Positions 7,674 to 16,212 of a stretch of DNA of 32,304 bases are shown here, piece by piece; the first letter of the stretch is position 1; each line of letters opens with the position of its first letter. The notes under the pieces are model-generated. The model did not search any database. It saw only the letters and a program-made list of their open reading frames with translations, and was not told where the DNA came from. A program made the translations under genes and the position numbers. Location of the stretch: assembly GCA_030635145.1 (NCBI GenBank), contig DAOVZK010000001.1, positions 87,381-119,684 of the forward strand, given 5' to 3'. Source of the stretch: Planctomycetota bacterium. GTDB lineage: Bacteria > Planctomycetota > Phycisphaerae > SM23-33.

Positions 7674-7682
7674 CCGCGATAA

Positions 7683-7709
7683 GTTATACAAAATCGGCCC
7701 AATGGTCAA
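7683..7709 (-). promoter_or_regulatory. Sigma-70-type promoter of the ferredoxin gene
   Basis: Minus strand TTGACC, 15-base spacer (short), TATAAC, about 90 bases before the ferredoxin start. Confidence 0.5.
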
Positions 7710-7760
7710 AGGCATTTTGCAGCTTTTTTCGTTATTCGCAATGGCGGGGCAAAATCGGGC

Positions 7761-8723
7761 TTACCCGTAGATCATAACCGTCAGCGGTAACCCGATCAGC
7801 AGGTACAAAAGCGAGCTGACGACGAACACCATCGAGGCCTTCTGCGGATGGATGTGAAACATGTTTGCCACAGCAACCGTCATAACCCCCACCGGGGCCG
7901 ACGACTGCAACATCACCACCACCTTGCTCGTGCCGGTAAGCTCAAACGGCGTCATCGCGAAAACCGCGACGAACGCAAACCCCATCGCCAGCCCGATGAC
8001 ATGACGGATGATTAGCACCGACAGTATCAGGCGTTTGATTTCGAAAATGTGCGGAACGTGCAGCCGCAGGCCAACCGCGAAGTTGGCCGATATTATTACG
8101 CCGTATATCGCGATTTCGAGAATGTTCCATTGCTGGAAAAATTGCGGCTGTGGAATATTGGCGATACTCAAGCCGATGCCCACAAAACACGCCACCAGCC
8201 CGATCGAACGAATGTTCAGAATGCTGCGAACGAGCAGCTTGGGGAGCGATTGCTTCTTGGCGTCGGGCGAAAAATGCAGCGCGATGGGATACATGACCAC
8301 CACGAGCGTCAAAAATGTATACAGCGCGTAGATCGTGTTGAGGCCAAGCCCTTGCGCCCCGGCCAACAGATAAACGACAAATCCCACCATCGTAGGCCCG
8401 TGATTGCCAACCGTGCAGGAAAATCCCAACAGCCCGCATTCCTGACGATCCTTAAACATTCGCTTACCTACGAACAATCCCATAAATCCAAGCAGCAACG
8501 CCTGGATAAACCCGATCACCGGCAGCCAGGCGTCGCAGCTTTCGATTTTCATCACCCACACCGCCAGCAGCCCAACCAACGGATACCCCACAATTGTCAC
8601 ACCCGCCATGATAGGCTTGGCCTGCATCTCGCAAAGCAGCTTAAGGTGACGGACGATTACACCGGCAGCCATGCTTAGAATGATCACCGCGATGGTTAGA
8701 GCAAATTTGTATTCAACGGGCAT
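7761..8723 (-). CDS. AEC-family (auxin efflux carrier/malate permease-like) transporter
   Basis: A 320-residue inner-membrane protein with about ten hydrophobic segments in two five-helix halves, the usual AEC size and layout. The C-terminal half has the family-type SSAPVGVMTVAVAN stretch followed by a final membrane pair. AEC carriers move small organic anions; the substrate cannot be told from sequence. It starts 3 bp after the stop of the 1-phosphofructokinase gene, with no clear ribosome binding site, so it is probably translationally coupled to it. Confidence 0.75.
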   Translation of the reverse strand: MPVEYKFALTIAVIILSMAAGVIVRHLKLLCEMQAKPIMAGVTIVGYPLVGLLAVWVMKIESCDAWLPVIGFIQALLLGFMGLFVGKRMFKDRQECGLLGFSCTVGNHGPTMVGFVVYLLAGAQGLGLNTIYALYTFLTLVVVMYPIALHFSPDAKKQSLPKLLVRSILNIRSIGLVACFVGIGLSIANIPQPQFFQQWNILEIAIYGVIISANFAVGLRLHVPHIFEIKRLILSVLIIRHVIGLAMGFAFVAVFAMTPFELTGTSKVVVMLQSSAPVGVMTVAVANMFHIHPQKASMVFVVSSLLYLLIGLPLTVMIYG

Positions 8724-8726
8724 GGT

Positions 8727-9701
8727 TTAAGAATTTCGTGAGCTAATTTGAGTTTTGGATTTAAGCGTTGCGGCTAGTTGCGGATCGAACGCCGCGGTAA
8801 CCTGATGAGCAGCGCTGGCCGACGCGGTACCCACGGCGGCGGCGAGGATTTCGTCATGACTTGCGCCGTTAAAAATACCTGTTAAAAAAACACCCAGTAG
8901 CGTGTCGCCGCACCCAACGGTATTTCGCACTGGCAATGGCGTGTCGCCAAGATCGAGCGAGGCGTGGAGCGTTTGGGTTGGTGTTATCCAGTATGCCCCG
9001 GCGGCACCGCACGAAAACAGTACGTTTTCGATATTGGTCGTCAGCTTACCGGCAGCTGCGAGCTGTTCGTCGAGAGTCTCGAGTTTTGCCCCGACGATTT
9101 CCTGCAGCTCGATCGTGTTTGGTTTCAGCCCCCAAAGCTTTTTGTCTATAACTGCTCGCAAAGCTTCCCCGGAGGTGTCGACGACTACGCTGGATCTGGC
9201 GTCGATGCACAGCTGTACGAGATTCGCAAAATCATCTGGCGAAAGGCCCGGAGGAATCGAACCGGCAAAGGCAACGATCACACCCGCCCCGCAACACCGC
9301 TCCAGCAACTCGCGCATTTTTTGAACGTCAGCAGCAGTTACTTCCAAACCGACATCGCGAATGTGCGTATCAATGTGCGTCTGCGTATCGACAATCGTAA
9401 TATTCTCGCGCGTCGAACCGGGAACGACCACAAACTCGGTGGTGATGTTTTTCGACGCAGCTGCGCTGAAAATCGCGAGATTATCGGCACCGAAAAATCC
9501 CGTCATCGTGCTGCAGGTGCCCATGGCGTCCAGCACGCGGGAAATATTTACACCTTTACCCCCACAGCTGCGCGTTGTGGTTCGCCCGACCTGATGATCG
9601 CCAATCGTCAAACCCGGAACCTCAACTATGCGGTCAATAGTCGGGTTCAGCGTGACGGTGATGATTTTGCTGAATTTTTTACCAATTTCTGTGCTGGACA
9701 T
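8727..9701 (-). CDS. 1-phosphofructokinase-type PfkB sugar kinase
   Basis: A PfkB-family kinase of 324 residues, likely phosphorylating fructose 1-phosphate or a similar sugar phosphate. Visible motifs are TLNPTIDR at the N-terminus (hexose-phosphate kinase subgroup: FruK/PfkB/LacC), GGKGVNISR, the FAGSIPPG segment, and the C-terminal catalytic motif NTVGCGDT, where the more usual residue before GD is alanine. The catalytic base is the aspartate of GCGD. ATG 9701 is the start preferred here; ATG 9719 is also in frame and possible. The next gene is an AEC transporter in the same operon. No PTS component is in the window. Confidence 0.85.
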   Translation of the reverse strand: MSSTEIGKKFSKIITVTLNPTIDRIVEVPGLTIGDHQVGRTTTRSCGGKGVNISRVLDAMGTCSTMTGFFGADNLAIFSAAASKNITTEFVVVPGSTRENITIVDTQTHIDTHIRDVGLEVTAADVQKMRELLERCCGAGVIVAFAGSIPPGLSPDDFANLVQLCIDARSSVVVDTSGEALRAVIDKKLWGLKPNTIELQEIVGAKLETLDEQLAAAGKLTTNIENVLFSCGAAGAYWITPTQTLHASLDLGDTPLPVRNTVGCGDTLLGVFLTGIFNGASHDEILAAAVGTASASAAHQVTAAFDPQLAATLKSKTQISSRNS

Positions 9702-9769
9702 GGACGAGATTATACCCATGATTATGGTCTGCCCCAAAGAAATAACCGGATTACAAGGAATCCAAATCG

Positions 9770-10321
9770 ATGAATAACGAAAATGCAAATTTAACCGTGC
9801 TGGGTGAGGGAAAATATTTCGACTTCGTTCGGCTGGACAACTGGGAATTCCTTCGCCCGAAAGCATTCACCGGGGTTGTGCTGATTATCGCAATTACCGA
9901 CGACGGGAAGCTGGTGCTGATCGAACAGTTCCGCCCGCCAGTGGCAACGCGTTGCGTGGAAATTCCGGCAGGGCTGGTCGGGGATGTGCCGGAGCATGGG
10001 GAAGAAGATTTCGTCACAGCTGCACGTCGCGAACTGCTCGAAGAAACCGGATACACCGCCGATACCATGGAAGTCGTTTTCGAAGGGGCACCGTCACCAG
10101 GGTCGAACAATATCGTGATAACGTTTTTACTCGCGCGCGGGCTAAAGAAAGTAGCAGACGGCGGGGGTGACGAGTCGGAGGACATCACCGTTTATGAAGT
10201 GCCGGTCGACGAAGTTTACGACTGGTTACTCGAGCGGCGAGACATGGGGCATAACGTCGACCTGAAAGTTTTCACCGGGCTGTTTTTCGCGAATCGGGAG
10301 ATGGAGCAGACGAGCGATTAG
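9770..10321 (+). CDS. NUDIX hydrolase, ADP-ribose pyrophosphatase-like
   Basis: A 183-residue hydrolase for nucleoside diphosphate-X compounds. The Nudix box is recognisable as PAGLVGD ... RRELLEETGY (about residues 65-95), with RELLEE supplying the metal ligands. It seems to carry a few extra residues between the AGL part and the helix compared with the strict G-x5-E-x7-REU consensus. The upstream EQFRPPVATRCVEIPAG segment is the ADP-ribose pyrophosphatase style. AAGGA lies 9 bases before the ATG. It is divergent from the kinase operon and convergent with kdsB, with the two stop codons overlapping. Confidence 0.88.
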   Translation: MNNENANLTVLGEGKYFDFVRLDNWEFLRPKAFTGVVLIIAITDDGKLVLIEQFRPPVATRCVEIPAGLVGDVPEHGEEDFVTAARRELLEETGYTADTMEVVFEGAPSPGSNNIVITFLLARGLKKVADGGGDESEDITVYEVPVDEVYDWLLERRDMGHNVDLKVFTGLFFANREMEQTSD

Positions 10322-11046
10322 TCAGACTTGCCGACTCGCGCGACGAAGGCGGCGTAGTCTCCGGGGGTATCGATGCCGTTGCCGTCGTAGTCGACCGACT
10401 TTATGGCAATCGCATATCCATGCTCAATCGCCCGCAGCTGTTCGAGTTTTTCGGATTGCTCGGTGGGTGTTGGCGACAGCTGTGAGAATTTCTTGAGGAA
10501 CCCGACGCGGTATGCGTAGATCCCCAGATGCAAAAAGTAGCTCGCTGCGCCGTCGCGGTCGAACGGAATTTTCGCACGGGAAAAATACATCGCTCGATCG
10601 GCACCGTCAAAAACCACTTTCACGCGATTTGGATCGTCGGCAAGTTCAGGGGCAAGGGGTGTACAGAGCGTTCCCATCGGGGCATCGGTGGTTTCGATCA
10701 CGTCGAGCAGTTCGTCGATGATCTGCGGTTTGAAGTCCGGTTCATCGCCCTGCACGTTAATGACGATATCGTTGTCGGCAAGCTCCAGCAGCTCAGCTGC
10801 CTCGGCAAGCCGGTCGGTTCCGCTGATGTGATCATCGCGTGTCATCACGGCGCGACCACCGAAGGCTTCGACGGCATCGGCGATACGAACGTCGTCGGTC
10901 GCCACAACCACACTGTCAACGCGGGCAGACGGACTAACAGCTTCAACAACGTGCTGAATGAGAGGCTTGCCGGTTTCGCACAGCAGCGGTTTGCCGGGTA
11001 AGCGACTCGACGCGTATCTCGCCGGAATGATTACGACAACGCTCAT
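10318..11046 (-). CDS. kdsB: 3-deoxy-manno-octulosonate cytidylyltransferase
   Basis: Activates KDO as CMP-KDO for the lipid A-core of lipopolysaccharide. The protein is 242 residues with the family's IPARYASSRLPGKPL nucleotide-binding start, the VVATDD segment and the NVQGDEP metal/substrate motif, plus a GIYAYR segment. No strong ribosome binding site precedes the ATG; a small gene ends 19 bp upstream, so coupling is likely. Its presence supports a KDO-containing outer membrane. The stop codon overlaps that of the convergent NUDIX gene. Confidence 0.95.
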   Translation of the reverse strand: MSVVVIIPARYASSRLPGKPLLCETGKPLIQHVVEAVSPSARVDSVVVATDDVRIADAVEAFGGRAVMTRDDHISGTDRLAEAAELLELADNDIVINVQGDEPDFKPQIIDELLDVIETTDAPMGTLCTPLAPELADDPNRVKVVFDGADRAMYFSRAKIPFDRDGAASYFLHLGIYAYRVGFLKKFSQLSPTPTEQSEKLEQLRAIEHGYAIAIKSVDYDGNGIDTPGDYAAFVARVGKSD

Positions 11047-11065
11047 TTTTCAGTTTGAGTGGACA

Positions 11066-11275
11066 TTATTCGCCCTTGTTTGTATCACAATTCTTGTCGG
11101 CATTACCCAGAGCGGTGCGAAGATCGTCCCCAACAGCCTGCCAATCTCTCGCAAGCATCTCACCTGCAGAAACGGACTTAGATGGAATCCGTGAAGATAT
11201 TCGACTACTGTGAGGGGTTGGATGTATCTCTAGCAACGACCCCATGCCTTTTAATAAATTTATTGCTTTACCCAT
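11066..11275 (-). CDS. Small hypothetical protein upstream of kdsB
   Basis: A 69-residue product on the same strand as kdsB, ending 19 bp before it. The C-terminal half contains DWQAVGDDLRTALG, an amphipathic helix that resembles short planctomycete proteins of unknown function (from memory). There is no membrane segment. A GGG nine bases before the ATG is the only candidate ribosome binding site. It is probably real because of its position and helix pattern, but it could be a chance frame. Confidence 0.5.
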   Translation of the reverse strand: MGKAINLLKGMGSLLEIHPTPHSSRISSRIPSKSVSAGEMLARDWQAVGDDLRTALGNADKNCDTNKGE

Positions 11276-11427
11276 TTGATTATACCCATTTCCTCACAAC
11301 ATTGAGCGACAACTCAACAACTGAATTCCACACCCAATAGTGCCATATTGTATTATATATCAAAATCTATCCCAACATTAATTAATCGGCAAAGTGGGAT
11401 AAAAAATTTGGCATTATTAATGACTAT

Positions 11428-11991
11428 CTACGCTCGGCCGAGATATTCTCCGGTGCGCGTATCGACCTTAATGACCTCGCCGTTTTCCACAAACGGGGGA
11501 ACCTTCACGCGAGCCCCGCCTTCACACAGCGCATCTTTCAGCTGATTGGTAGCGGTGGCACCTTTGACGTTTGGGGGAACGTCCTCGACGGTAAGCTCAA
11601 CGGTGTTGGGTAGCTCAACCGAAATCAGTTCAGCCTCGACAAAGCACACGTCGCACTCGCAGTTGGGAGTCAGGTACACCGCATTGTCGCCGATCGACGC
11701 AAGCGGCAACTCGACCTGCTCGTAACTGTCGGGATCCATAAAAACGTGGGAGTTTTGGTCGGAGTAGAGATACTCCATATTTTTGCGGTCGAAGTGGCAG
11801 GGCTCGAGGGTTTCTTCGGGGCGGAAGCGGCTGGCCACGATCTGGCCGGTCTTGACGTTTCGCAGCTCGGCCTGCACGTAGGCGGGACCCTTACCGGGTT
11901 TTACGTGGTCCATGCCCATAAAAACCCAAATCTCGTTATTTTTCCAGTAGCATCCGTGCCCACGCTTGAAATCGTTAACCTTCTTCGCCAT
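11428..11991 (-). CDS. efp: Elongation factor P
   Basis: A 187-residue translation factor that helps ribosomes through polyproline stretches. The three-domain order is normal: KOW-like N-terminal domain with the VKPGKGPAYVQ loop whose lysine is the usual modification site, then two OB domains ending in the signature VKVPPFVENGEVIKVDTRTGEY. ISVELPNTVEL is also canonical. The unusual point is a C-x-C-x2-C cluster (PNCECDVCF, about residues 109-117), where the E. coli protein has no such cysteines. GGAG lies 8 bases before the ATG. Element E3 begins 26 bp upstream. Confidence 0.95.
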   Translation of the reverse strand: MAKKVNDFKRGHGCYWKNNEIWVFMGMDHVKPGKGPAYVQAELRNVKTGQIVASRFRPEETLEPCHFDRKNMEYLYSDQNSHVFMDPDSYEQVELPLASIGDNAVYLTPNCECDVCFVEAELISVELPNTVELTVEDVPPNVKGATATNQLKDALCEGGARVKVPPFVENGEVIKVDTRTGEYLGRA

Positions 11992-12017
11992 TTATGTTCT
12001 CCAATCGCTTATCAGTC

Positions 12018-12255
12018 GTAAGCGTTCACGCTCTTATTCCTGTTAATCAAATTTTTTATTAATTTTTTTGACAGGATTACAGGATTAGCTAGAAATTATT
12101 GAAAAGGAAAACAAAAGCTATTATCTGTAAACCCCGTCGCTGCGGAACAGGGCTAAATTCTATTAGATGTACGACATTTTTAATTATGATTAACAGGATT
12201 TTTAATCTAAATCCTATCCTGTTATCCTGTCCAAAATTCCGTCTACGGCTATTAC
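12018..12255 (+). repeat. Intergenic palindromic element E3
   Basis: Forward copy: A end GTAAGCGTTCAC at 12018-12029, CCTGTTAATCA, GACAGGATTACAGGAT arm, core, GATTAACAGGA, ATCCTGTTATCCTGTC arm, and a degenerate B end near 12241-12255. The core (CCCCGTCGC ... ATTAGATGTAC) matches E6. The A end is 26 bp upstream of the efp start. Confidence 0.88.
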
Positions 12256-12331
12256 GCCGTCCCCGAAACTGTTTACGGGGAGGAGTGATTGTAGCAGAAA
12301 TCGGCGTAAAGGGAACATCAAAATTCGGCGG

Positions 12332-14755
12332 TCAGTCTTGCAGCGATTTGATAACATCGCTGAGATTTGCGAAACGTTGTTGCGACAGTAAGCCCACCGG
12401 CCGCGTAGTCGGGCGAGTCGCGGGAACCGAAGCGTCAACGGTAATGCTGGTGACGAGCTTCTTTCCACCAAAATCGAAATAACGATGGACGGCCTTGATG
12501 AAATCCGCGTCGGTGGAAATCGTAATCAGCATGGGAACTTTACCAACCGGGCGTTTTTTCCACCGTAGCGACCCCGAAAGACTGCTAAGCGTGCGATTTG
12601 TCCCCGATTCAAGGGTCAGATTACACACGCACGGAATTTTCGGGAACAGTTGCAACAGCGCGTCGCGGGTGGGCGCGTAATCGGCTGCCGTGCCCGGATG
12701 AACGAACACAATTTTTCCGCGATGTTGCAGCAGTCCTATCATTTCGCGCAGCTGCTGGGGCGAATCTTTCGACCACCGCAGCACATCGCGAGCATTCAGC
12801 AGGCATATCCCTTCAAACGAAGCGACCACCAAAGCAGACGCCTGCTGTTTGTCGTACGCAAACGGGCCGAACGGCGTACCTTGGATCGATACGCGATAGA
12901 AGCCCGAGGTGACCTCACCTAAGCGGGGGAAAACTTGCAACGCCCTGCGGTTGCTTTGCCCAGCCATCAGCGGATTGTCGCTGCCCGAGGGAGTCGACAT
13001 CAGCGTGTTGATTTTCCCCGCCACGGAATAGTTTGTTATCCCAGCGAGGCTGATGGATTTTTTTGATTCCAATGCGACCCGGTCGCTGACTAAGAATGTC
13101 GGTTCCGGATTCTTCCAGACAGTCGTAATACTCAGCAGCATTCCCACCAGCCAGAACATGATGATTCCAACGGTCATCGACAGCAACAAAAGGCGTGAGA
13201 ACCACCCGGCGCAGAGGGCGAAATCGCTTTTGGGCCAATAGAGTTTGCGTTGCGGTGTCATTACGAGGCAGCATCCCATGGCGATGGTGTAGAGCAGTGC
13301 GGCGATGGCAACGCCCATAGCGTGAAATTTCCAGTCGGCCCACTCAAACGCACGCGTGGTGAAAAGCTTTTGGCCCAGCTCCCCCGCCCCGCCGATCAGC
13401 ACCGCAACCACCAACCCAACAACACCCAGCCATCGCCGCCGCGAACCCAACCACCAACTCAGCAACACGCCCAGCACCATGCCCCCGAAAAGATGGAGGC
13501 ATTTGTCGCGCCATTGGTGCAGCATCGACATCTTGATCAACAGCCCTGAATTCGCAACGACACCGGCACTGATTACAACGCACATAACCGCCAAGCCCGG
13601 TATCCAAGCCGGGCGAAACTTGGGCGTCACGCCCGTCATTCTCGGCAGCAGGCCCCACACGAATCCGAAGACGATCACATTTACGGGATTGACGTATCCA
13701 CCCGGAACCAGCAGCGCCACCGTGCTAAACAGCACCGCCGCCACCCACAAAGTCGCCCGCAACGACCCGCCGCCCGAAGCATACCTCGCGCGAAACAGCG
13801 ACCACAACGCCAAGCCCACCGTACCGATAGCAAAGCACGACATCCCGACGAATCCCGTGGTGGCGGTGATCAGCGAAAATCCACTACCCCCAGCCGAGAC
13901 GTAACAAAAACCCTTCTCGCCCATCCCAAATGCCGAAACCGGAATACCATCGGCCATCGCCATAATCAATCCCGTCACAACAGTCGCAACCACACCGAAA
14001 ACAATAATGCCACGCGCCAGCAACGCGCTTTTTTTTCGCCGAATCAGGTACGCCAAAACCGGAAGGCACCCCGCAGCTGCAATCCAGATTATTTCCTTCC
14101 CGCTAGTCGCGACCAACAACGTTGCCACAACCAAAATCGGAATGGCGATACGGATAATATTTCGCGTCCTGTCGAAAGGTCTGACCTCAGTAAATAATGT
14201 CGTCACCTTCGTCACGCGTTTTCTTCGCGTTAACCCCACCAACCAGATGCAGACTCCGCATAGGCACAGCACACCGGGGGCGTTGATCGCTTCGGAGTAA
14301 CCGCGAAATGTCACCGCGAGAGTTCCGCCCATAATGATGCCGGCGATGACATCCAGAATGCGGCGCGGCGGGGCACCGTATCCAAAAAAGCATTGCGACA
14401 GCAACACGCTAAGGGCAAGCAGCACAAGGTGAAACAGCATCGACATATTCACGCTACCCAACAGCCCCGACTTCGACACGCGCGGAATGTATTGATCAGC
14501 GATTAGATGCCACGTAAAAACCCCCGCCAGCGACAGGATAAAAACGTATACCTGATTACCCGGCACGCGATTCGTCTTCCAGATTATTCCCCCGACCATC
14601 CAGACGATCCACGTTATCAGCAACCCGGTGGTGATGTAGCTCCAGGGGATGTATCCGGTTTGGCGGATAAGGACGCACTGCAGCATCAGCAGTACGATCA
14701 TACATCGGCCGATGATCTGAAATCCCGAAGCGAGAATGTCACGTTCCAGTTTCAT
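12332..14755 (-). CDS. Large polytopic membrane protein with VanZ-like domain and C-terminal soluble domain
   Basis: An 807-residue protein. The first 400 residues hold many hydrophobic helices without a family I can name. Residues about 413-495 resemble VanZ: DKCLHLFGG, then GELGQKLF, TTRAFEWADW and a following HAMG, which match the family's conserved D-K-x2-H, E-x2-Q, R and D positions. After further helices (to about residue 560) comes a soluble C-terminal domain of about 240 residues, containing SALVVASFEGICLLN and RGKIVFVHPGT, a spacing that recalls HAD-type hydrolases without the catalytic aspartates. It ends with a PATRPTTRP tail. The start is ATG 14755, with AGGGAG close upstream. Function unknown; envelope biogenesis is a guess. 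Confidence 0.75.
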   Translation of the reverse strand: MKLERDILASGFQIIGRCMIVLLMLQCVLIRQTGYIPWSYITTGLLITWIVWMVGGIIWKTNRVPGNQVYVFILSLAGVFTWHLIADQYIPRVSKSGLLGSVNMSMLFHLVLLALSVLLSQCFFGYGAPPRRILDVIAGIIMGGTLAVTFRGYSEAINAPGVLCLCGVCIWLVGLTRRKRVTKVTTLFTEVRPFDRTRNIIRIAIPILVVATLLVATSGKEIIWIAAAGCLPVLAYLIRRKKSALLARGIIVFGVVATVVTGLIMAMADGIPVSAFGMGEKGFCYVSAGGSGFSLITATTGFVGMSCFAIGTVGLALWSLFRARYASGGGSLRATLWVAAVLFSTVALLVPGGYVNPVNVIVFGFVWGLLPRMTGVTPKFRPAWIPGLAVMCVVISAGVVANSGLLIKMSMLHQWRDKCLHLFGGMVLGVLLSWWLGSRRRWLGVVGLVVAVLIGGAGELGQKLFTTRAFEWADWKFHAMGVAIAALLYTIAMGCCLVMTPQRKLYWPKSDFALCAGWFSRLLLLSMTVGIIMFWLVGMLLSITTVWKNPEPTFLVSDRVALESKKSISLAGITNYSVAGKINTLMSTPSGSDNPLMAGQSNRRALQVFPRLGEVTSGFYRVSIQGTPFGPFAYDKQQASALVVASFEGICLLNARDVLRWSKDSPQQLREMIGLLQHRGKIVFVHPGTAADYAPTRDALLQLFPKIPCVCNLTLESGTNRTLSSLSGSLRWKKRPVGKVPMLITISTDADFIKAVHRYFDFGGKKLVTSITVDASVPATRPTTRPVGLLSQQRFANLSDVIKSLQD

Positions 14756-14938
14756 TGCTCTCCCTGCTAACCCAAGCACGAAATACTAAACCCTAAATAC
14801 TAAACAATATCCAATTTTCAAAATTCTAATCTCCAAAACGTAAGAATCGATTCGCAAGTGGAGTGAAAACGATCTTCAGTTTTGATATTTTGTATTTCGC
14901 ATTTGTTTCGGATTTAGATCTTAGCATTTCGAGTTTAA
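14756..14938. other. A/T-rich spacer with microrepeats
   Basis: Between two genes of the same direction. It holds short repeated words such as AATACTAAAC (two copies near 14783-14802) and a TTTTGTATTTCGCATTTG stretch, a pattern of degenerate intergenic microrepeats. I see no promoter or terminator I would defend. Confidence 0.4.
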
Positions 14939-15403
14939 TTAAACGACATTGCGATTTTCGTCTTCGTGCGTTCCGTGCTGCGCCTGCGTGCGGTTTTCGT
15001 CCTGCCGCTTGTGATTGATGCCCAGCTTCTTTTCGTACAATCGGTATATATCCTGCGGAGCGACGCCGAGAATCTGGCACATGCTGATCCAGAAAAACAG
15101 CATATCGGTGACCTCAACGCGAGCGTTCTGCAAATCCTGCAACTGGTACTGCCGCCCCTGCTTGGCCTCTTTATACCAATGCTTCCACGACATGCAATCC
15201 TGCAGCTCGGCGCATTCGGACATCATGGCGTCGATATAATTTTTCAGCGCGCGGCCGGCGGCGAGCAACGATTCAGAATCGGCTTCGTCGGCAACGAGCT
15301 TATCGCCCAATTCTTGCGTATCGATCCCAGCCTTCGCGTTTAGCGCAGCCTGCAGCGGCCAAATGTCTTCGAGAGATGTTATCGATATCGATTCCGTGGT
15401 CAT
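14939..15403 (-). CDS. Dimeric dUTPase-like all-alpha NTP pyrophosphatase
   Basis: A 154-residue protein of the MazG/dUTPase_2 superfamily, which hydrolyses (d)NTPs such as dUTP to the monophosphate and so keeps uracil out of DNA. Metal-binding acidic residues appear as MSECAELQD (about residues 61-69) and VEVTDMLFFW (about residues 96-105), the paired E-x2-E and E-x2-D helices; a WKHWYKE segment and the C-terminal YEKKLGINHKRQ match the family. The tail after HKRQ is polar and probably disordered. AGGAG lies about 9 bases before the ATG. Element E4 begins 28 bp upstream. Confidence 0.82.
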   Translation of the reverse strand: MTTESISITSLEDIWPLQAALNAKAGIDTQELGDKLVADEADSESLLAAGRALKNYIDAMMSECAELQDCMSWKHWYKEAKQGRQYQLQDLQNARVEVTDMLFFWISMCQILGVAPQDIYRLYEKKLGINHKRQDENRTQAQHGTHEDENRNVV

Positions 15404-15431
15404 CCGTGTACTCCTGTTGGTTTTGACAATC

Positions 15432-15660
15432 GTAAGCGTTCACGCTCTTATTCCTGTCAATCTGCGCCAAATCTCTTTTTTTGACAGGATTACAGGATTA
15501 ACTATGAATTATTAAAAAGAAAACAAGCTATTTCAATGCTAACTGAAAACGCCATTGCTACGAATACAAACTCCTATGTAAATTAATCCTGATTAACAGG
15601 ATTTTTTAGCTTATTATCCTATCCTGTGATCCTGTCAAAATTTTTACATGAACGGTTATT
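15432..15660 (+). repeat. Intergenic palindromic element E4
   Basis: Forward copy: A end GTAAGCGTTCAC at 15432-15443, GACAGGATTACAGGAT arm, core, GATTAACAGGA, ATCCTGTGATCCTGTC arm, and B end CATGAACGGTTATT at 15647-15660. The core differs from E1 at only a few positions. The A end is 28 bp upstream of the dUTPase-like gene. Confidence 0.9.
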
Positions 15661-15738
15661 GAAATTTCCACCCGCCGGGGGGCTGAACCCACAAAATTGT
15701 ACACTTCCTCGCACCCCACCGCGAGCAGAAAACAAAAG

Positions 15739-15767
15739 TTGACTGTTTTGAGCGGGAAGAGTATAAC
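15739..15767 (+). promoter_or_regulatory. Sigma-70-type promoter of the NifU-type gene
   Basis: TTGACT, 17-base spacer, TATAAC. The predicted start point is near 15774, leaving a leader of about 53 bases. Confidence 0.7.
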
Positions 15768-15778
15768 CAATGCCGTTG

Positions 15779-15801
15779 AGACACCAAACCAAAGGGTGTC
15801 T
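15779..15801 (+). promoter_or_regulatory. Leader hairpin before the NifU-type gene
   Basis: Perfect 7-bp stem AGACACC / GGTGTCT with a 9-base loop, right at the start of the predicted transcript and 26 bases before the start codon. A role in mRNA stability or regulator binding is possible; nothing in the sequence decides. Confidence 0.45.
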
Positions 15802-15826
15802 AAAATTCAATCTGACATGAGGAATT

Positions 15827-16057
15827 ATGATGAAAGATAAAGTTGCAAACGTAATCGAAACCATCCGCCCGCTTCTGCAGGCTGACGGTGGGGACATTGA
15901 ACTTGTTGGCGTCGACGAAGAAACCGGCAAGGTTTCCGTGCGTCTGCAGGGTGCCTGCAAAGGCTGCCCGGGTGCACAAATGACCCTCAAAATGGGTGTC
16001 GAACGCAAACTCAAAGAAGAAGTCCCCGAAGTGACAGAAGTTATCGCTGTCGACTAA
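15827..16057 (+). CDS. NifU C-terminal domain (Nfu-type) Fe-S cluster scaffold
   Basis: A 76-residue stand-alone Nfu domain that carries and delivers [4Fe-4S] or [2Fe-2S] clusters. The hallmark CKGCPGA motif is at about residues 44-50, after the ADGGDIELV segment; both are typical. GAGGA lies just before the first of two adjacent ATGs (15827 and 15830); either could be the true start. It has its own promoter and a leader hairpin. No other Fe-S assembly gene is in the window. Confidence 0.93.
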   Translation: MMKDKVANVIETIRPLLQADGGDIELVGVDEETGKVSVRLQGACKGCPGAQMTLKMGVERKLKEEVPEVTEVIAVD

Positions 16058-16212
16058 AAGCTTATAGTTATCGCATAAAAATCGGTATAGTCCTGATCAG
16101 CCGCACGTTTGTTTTTCGTCTGTTGTGCAATTGGTTTGTTTGCTGAAGTGAAAATGCACCGCCATTTTCAGGCAAGCTGAGTACGGTACAAAACTGACGG
16201 AGAAATAAAGCA

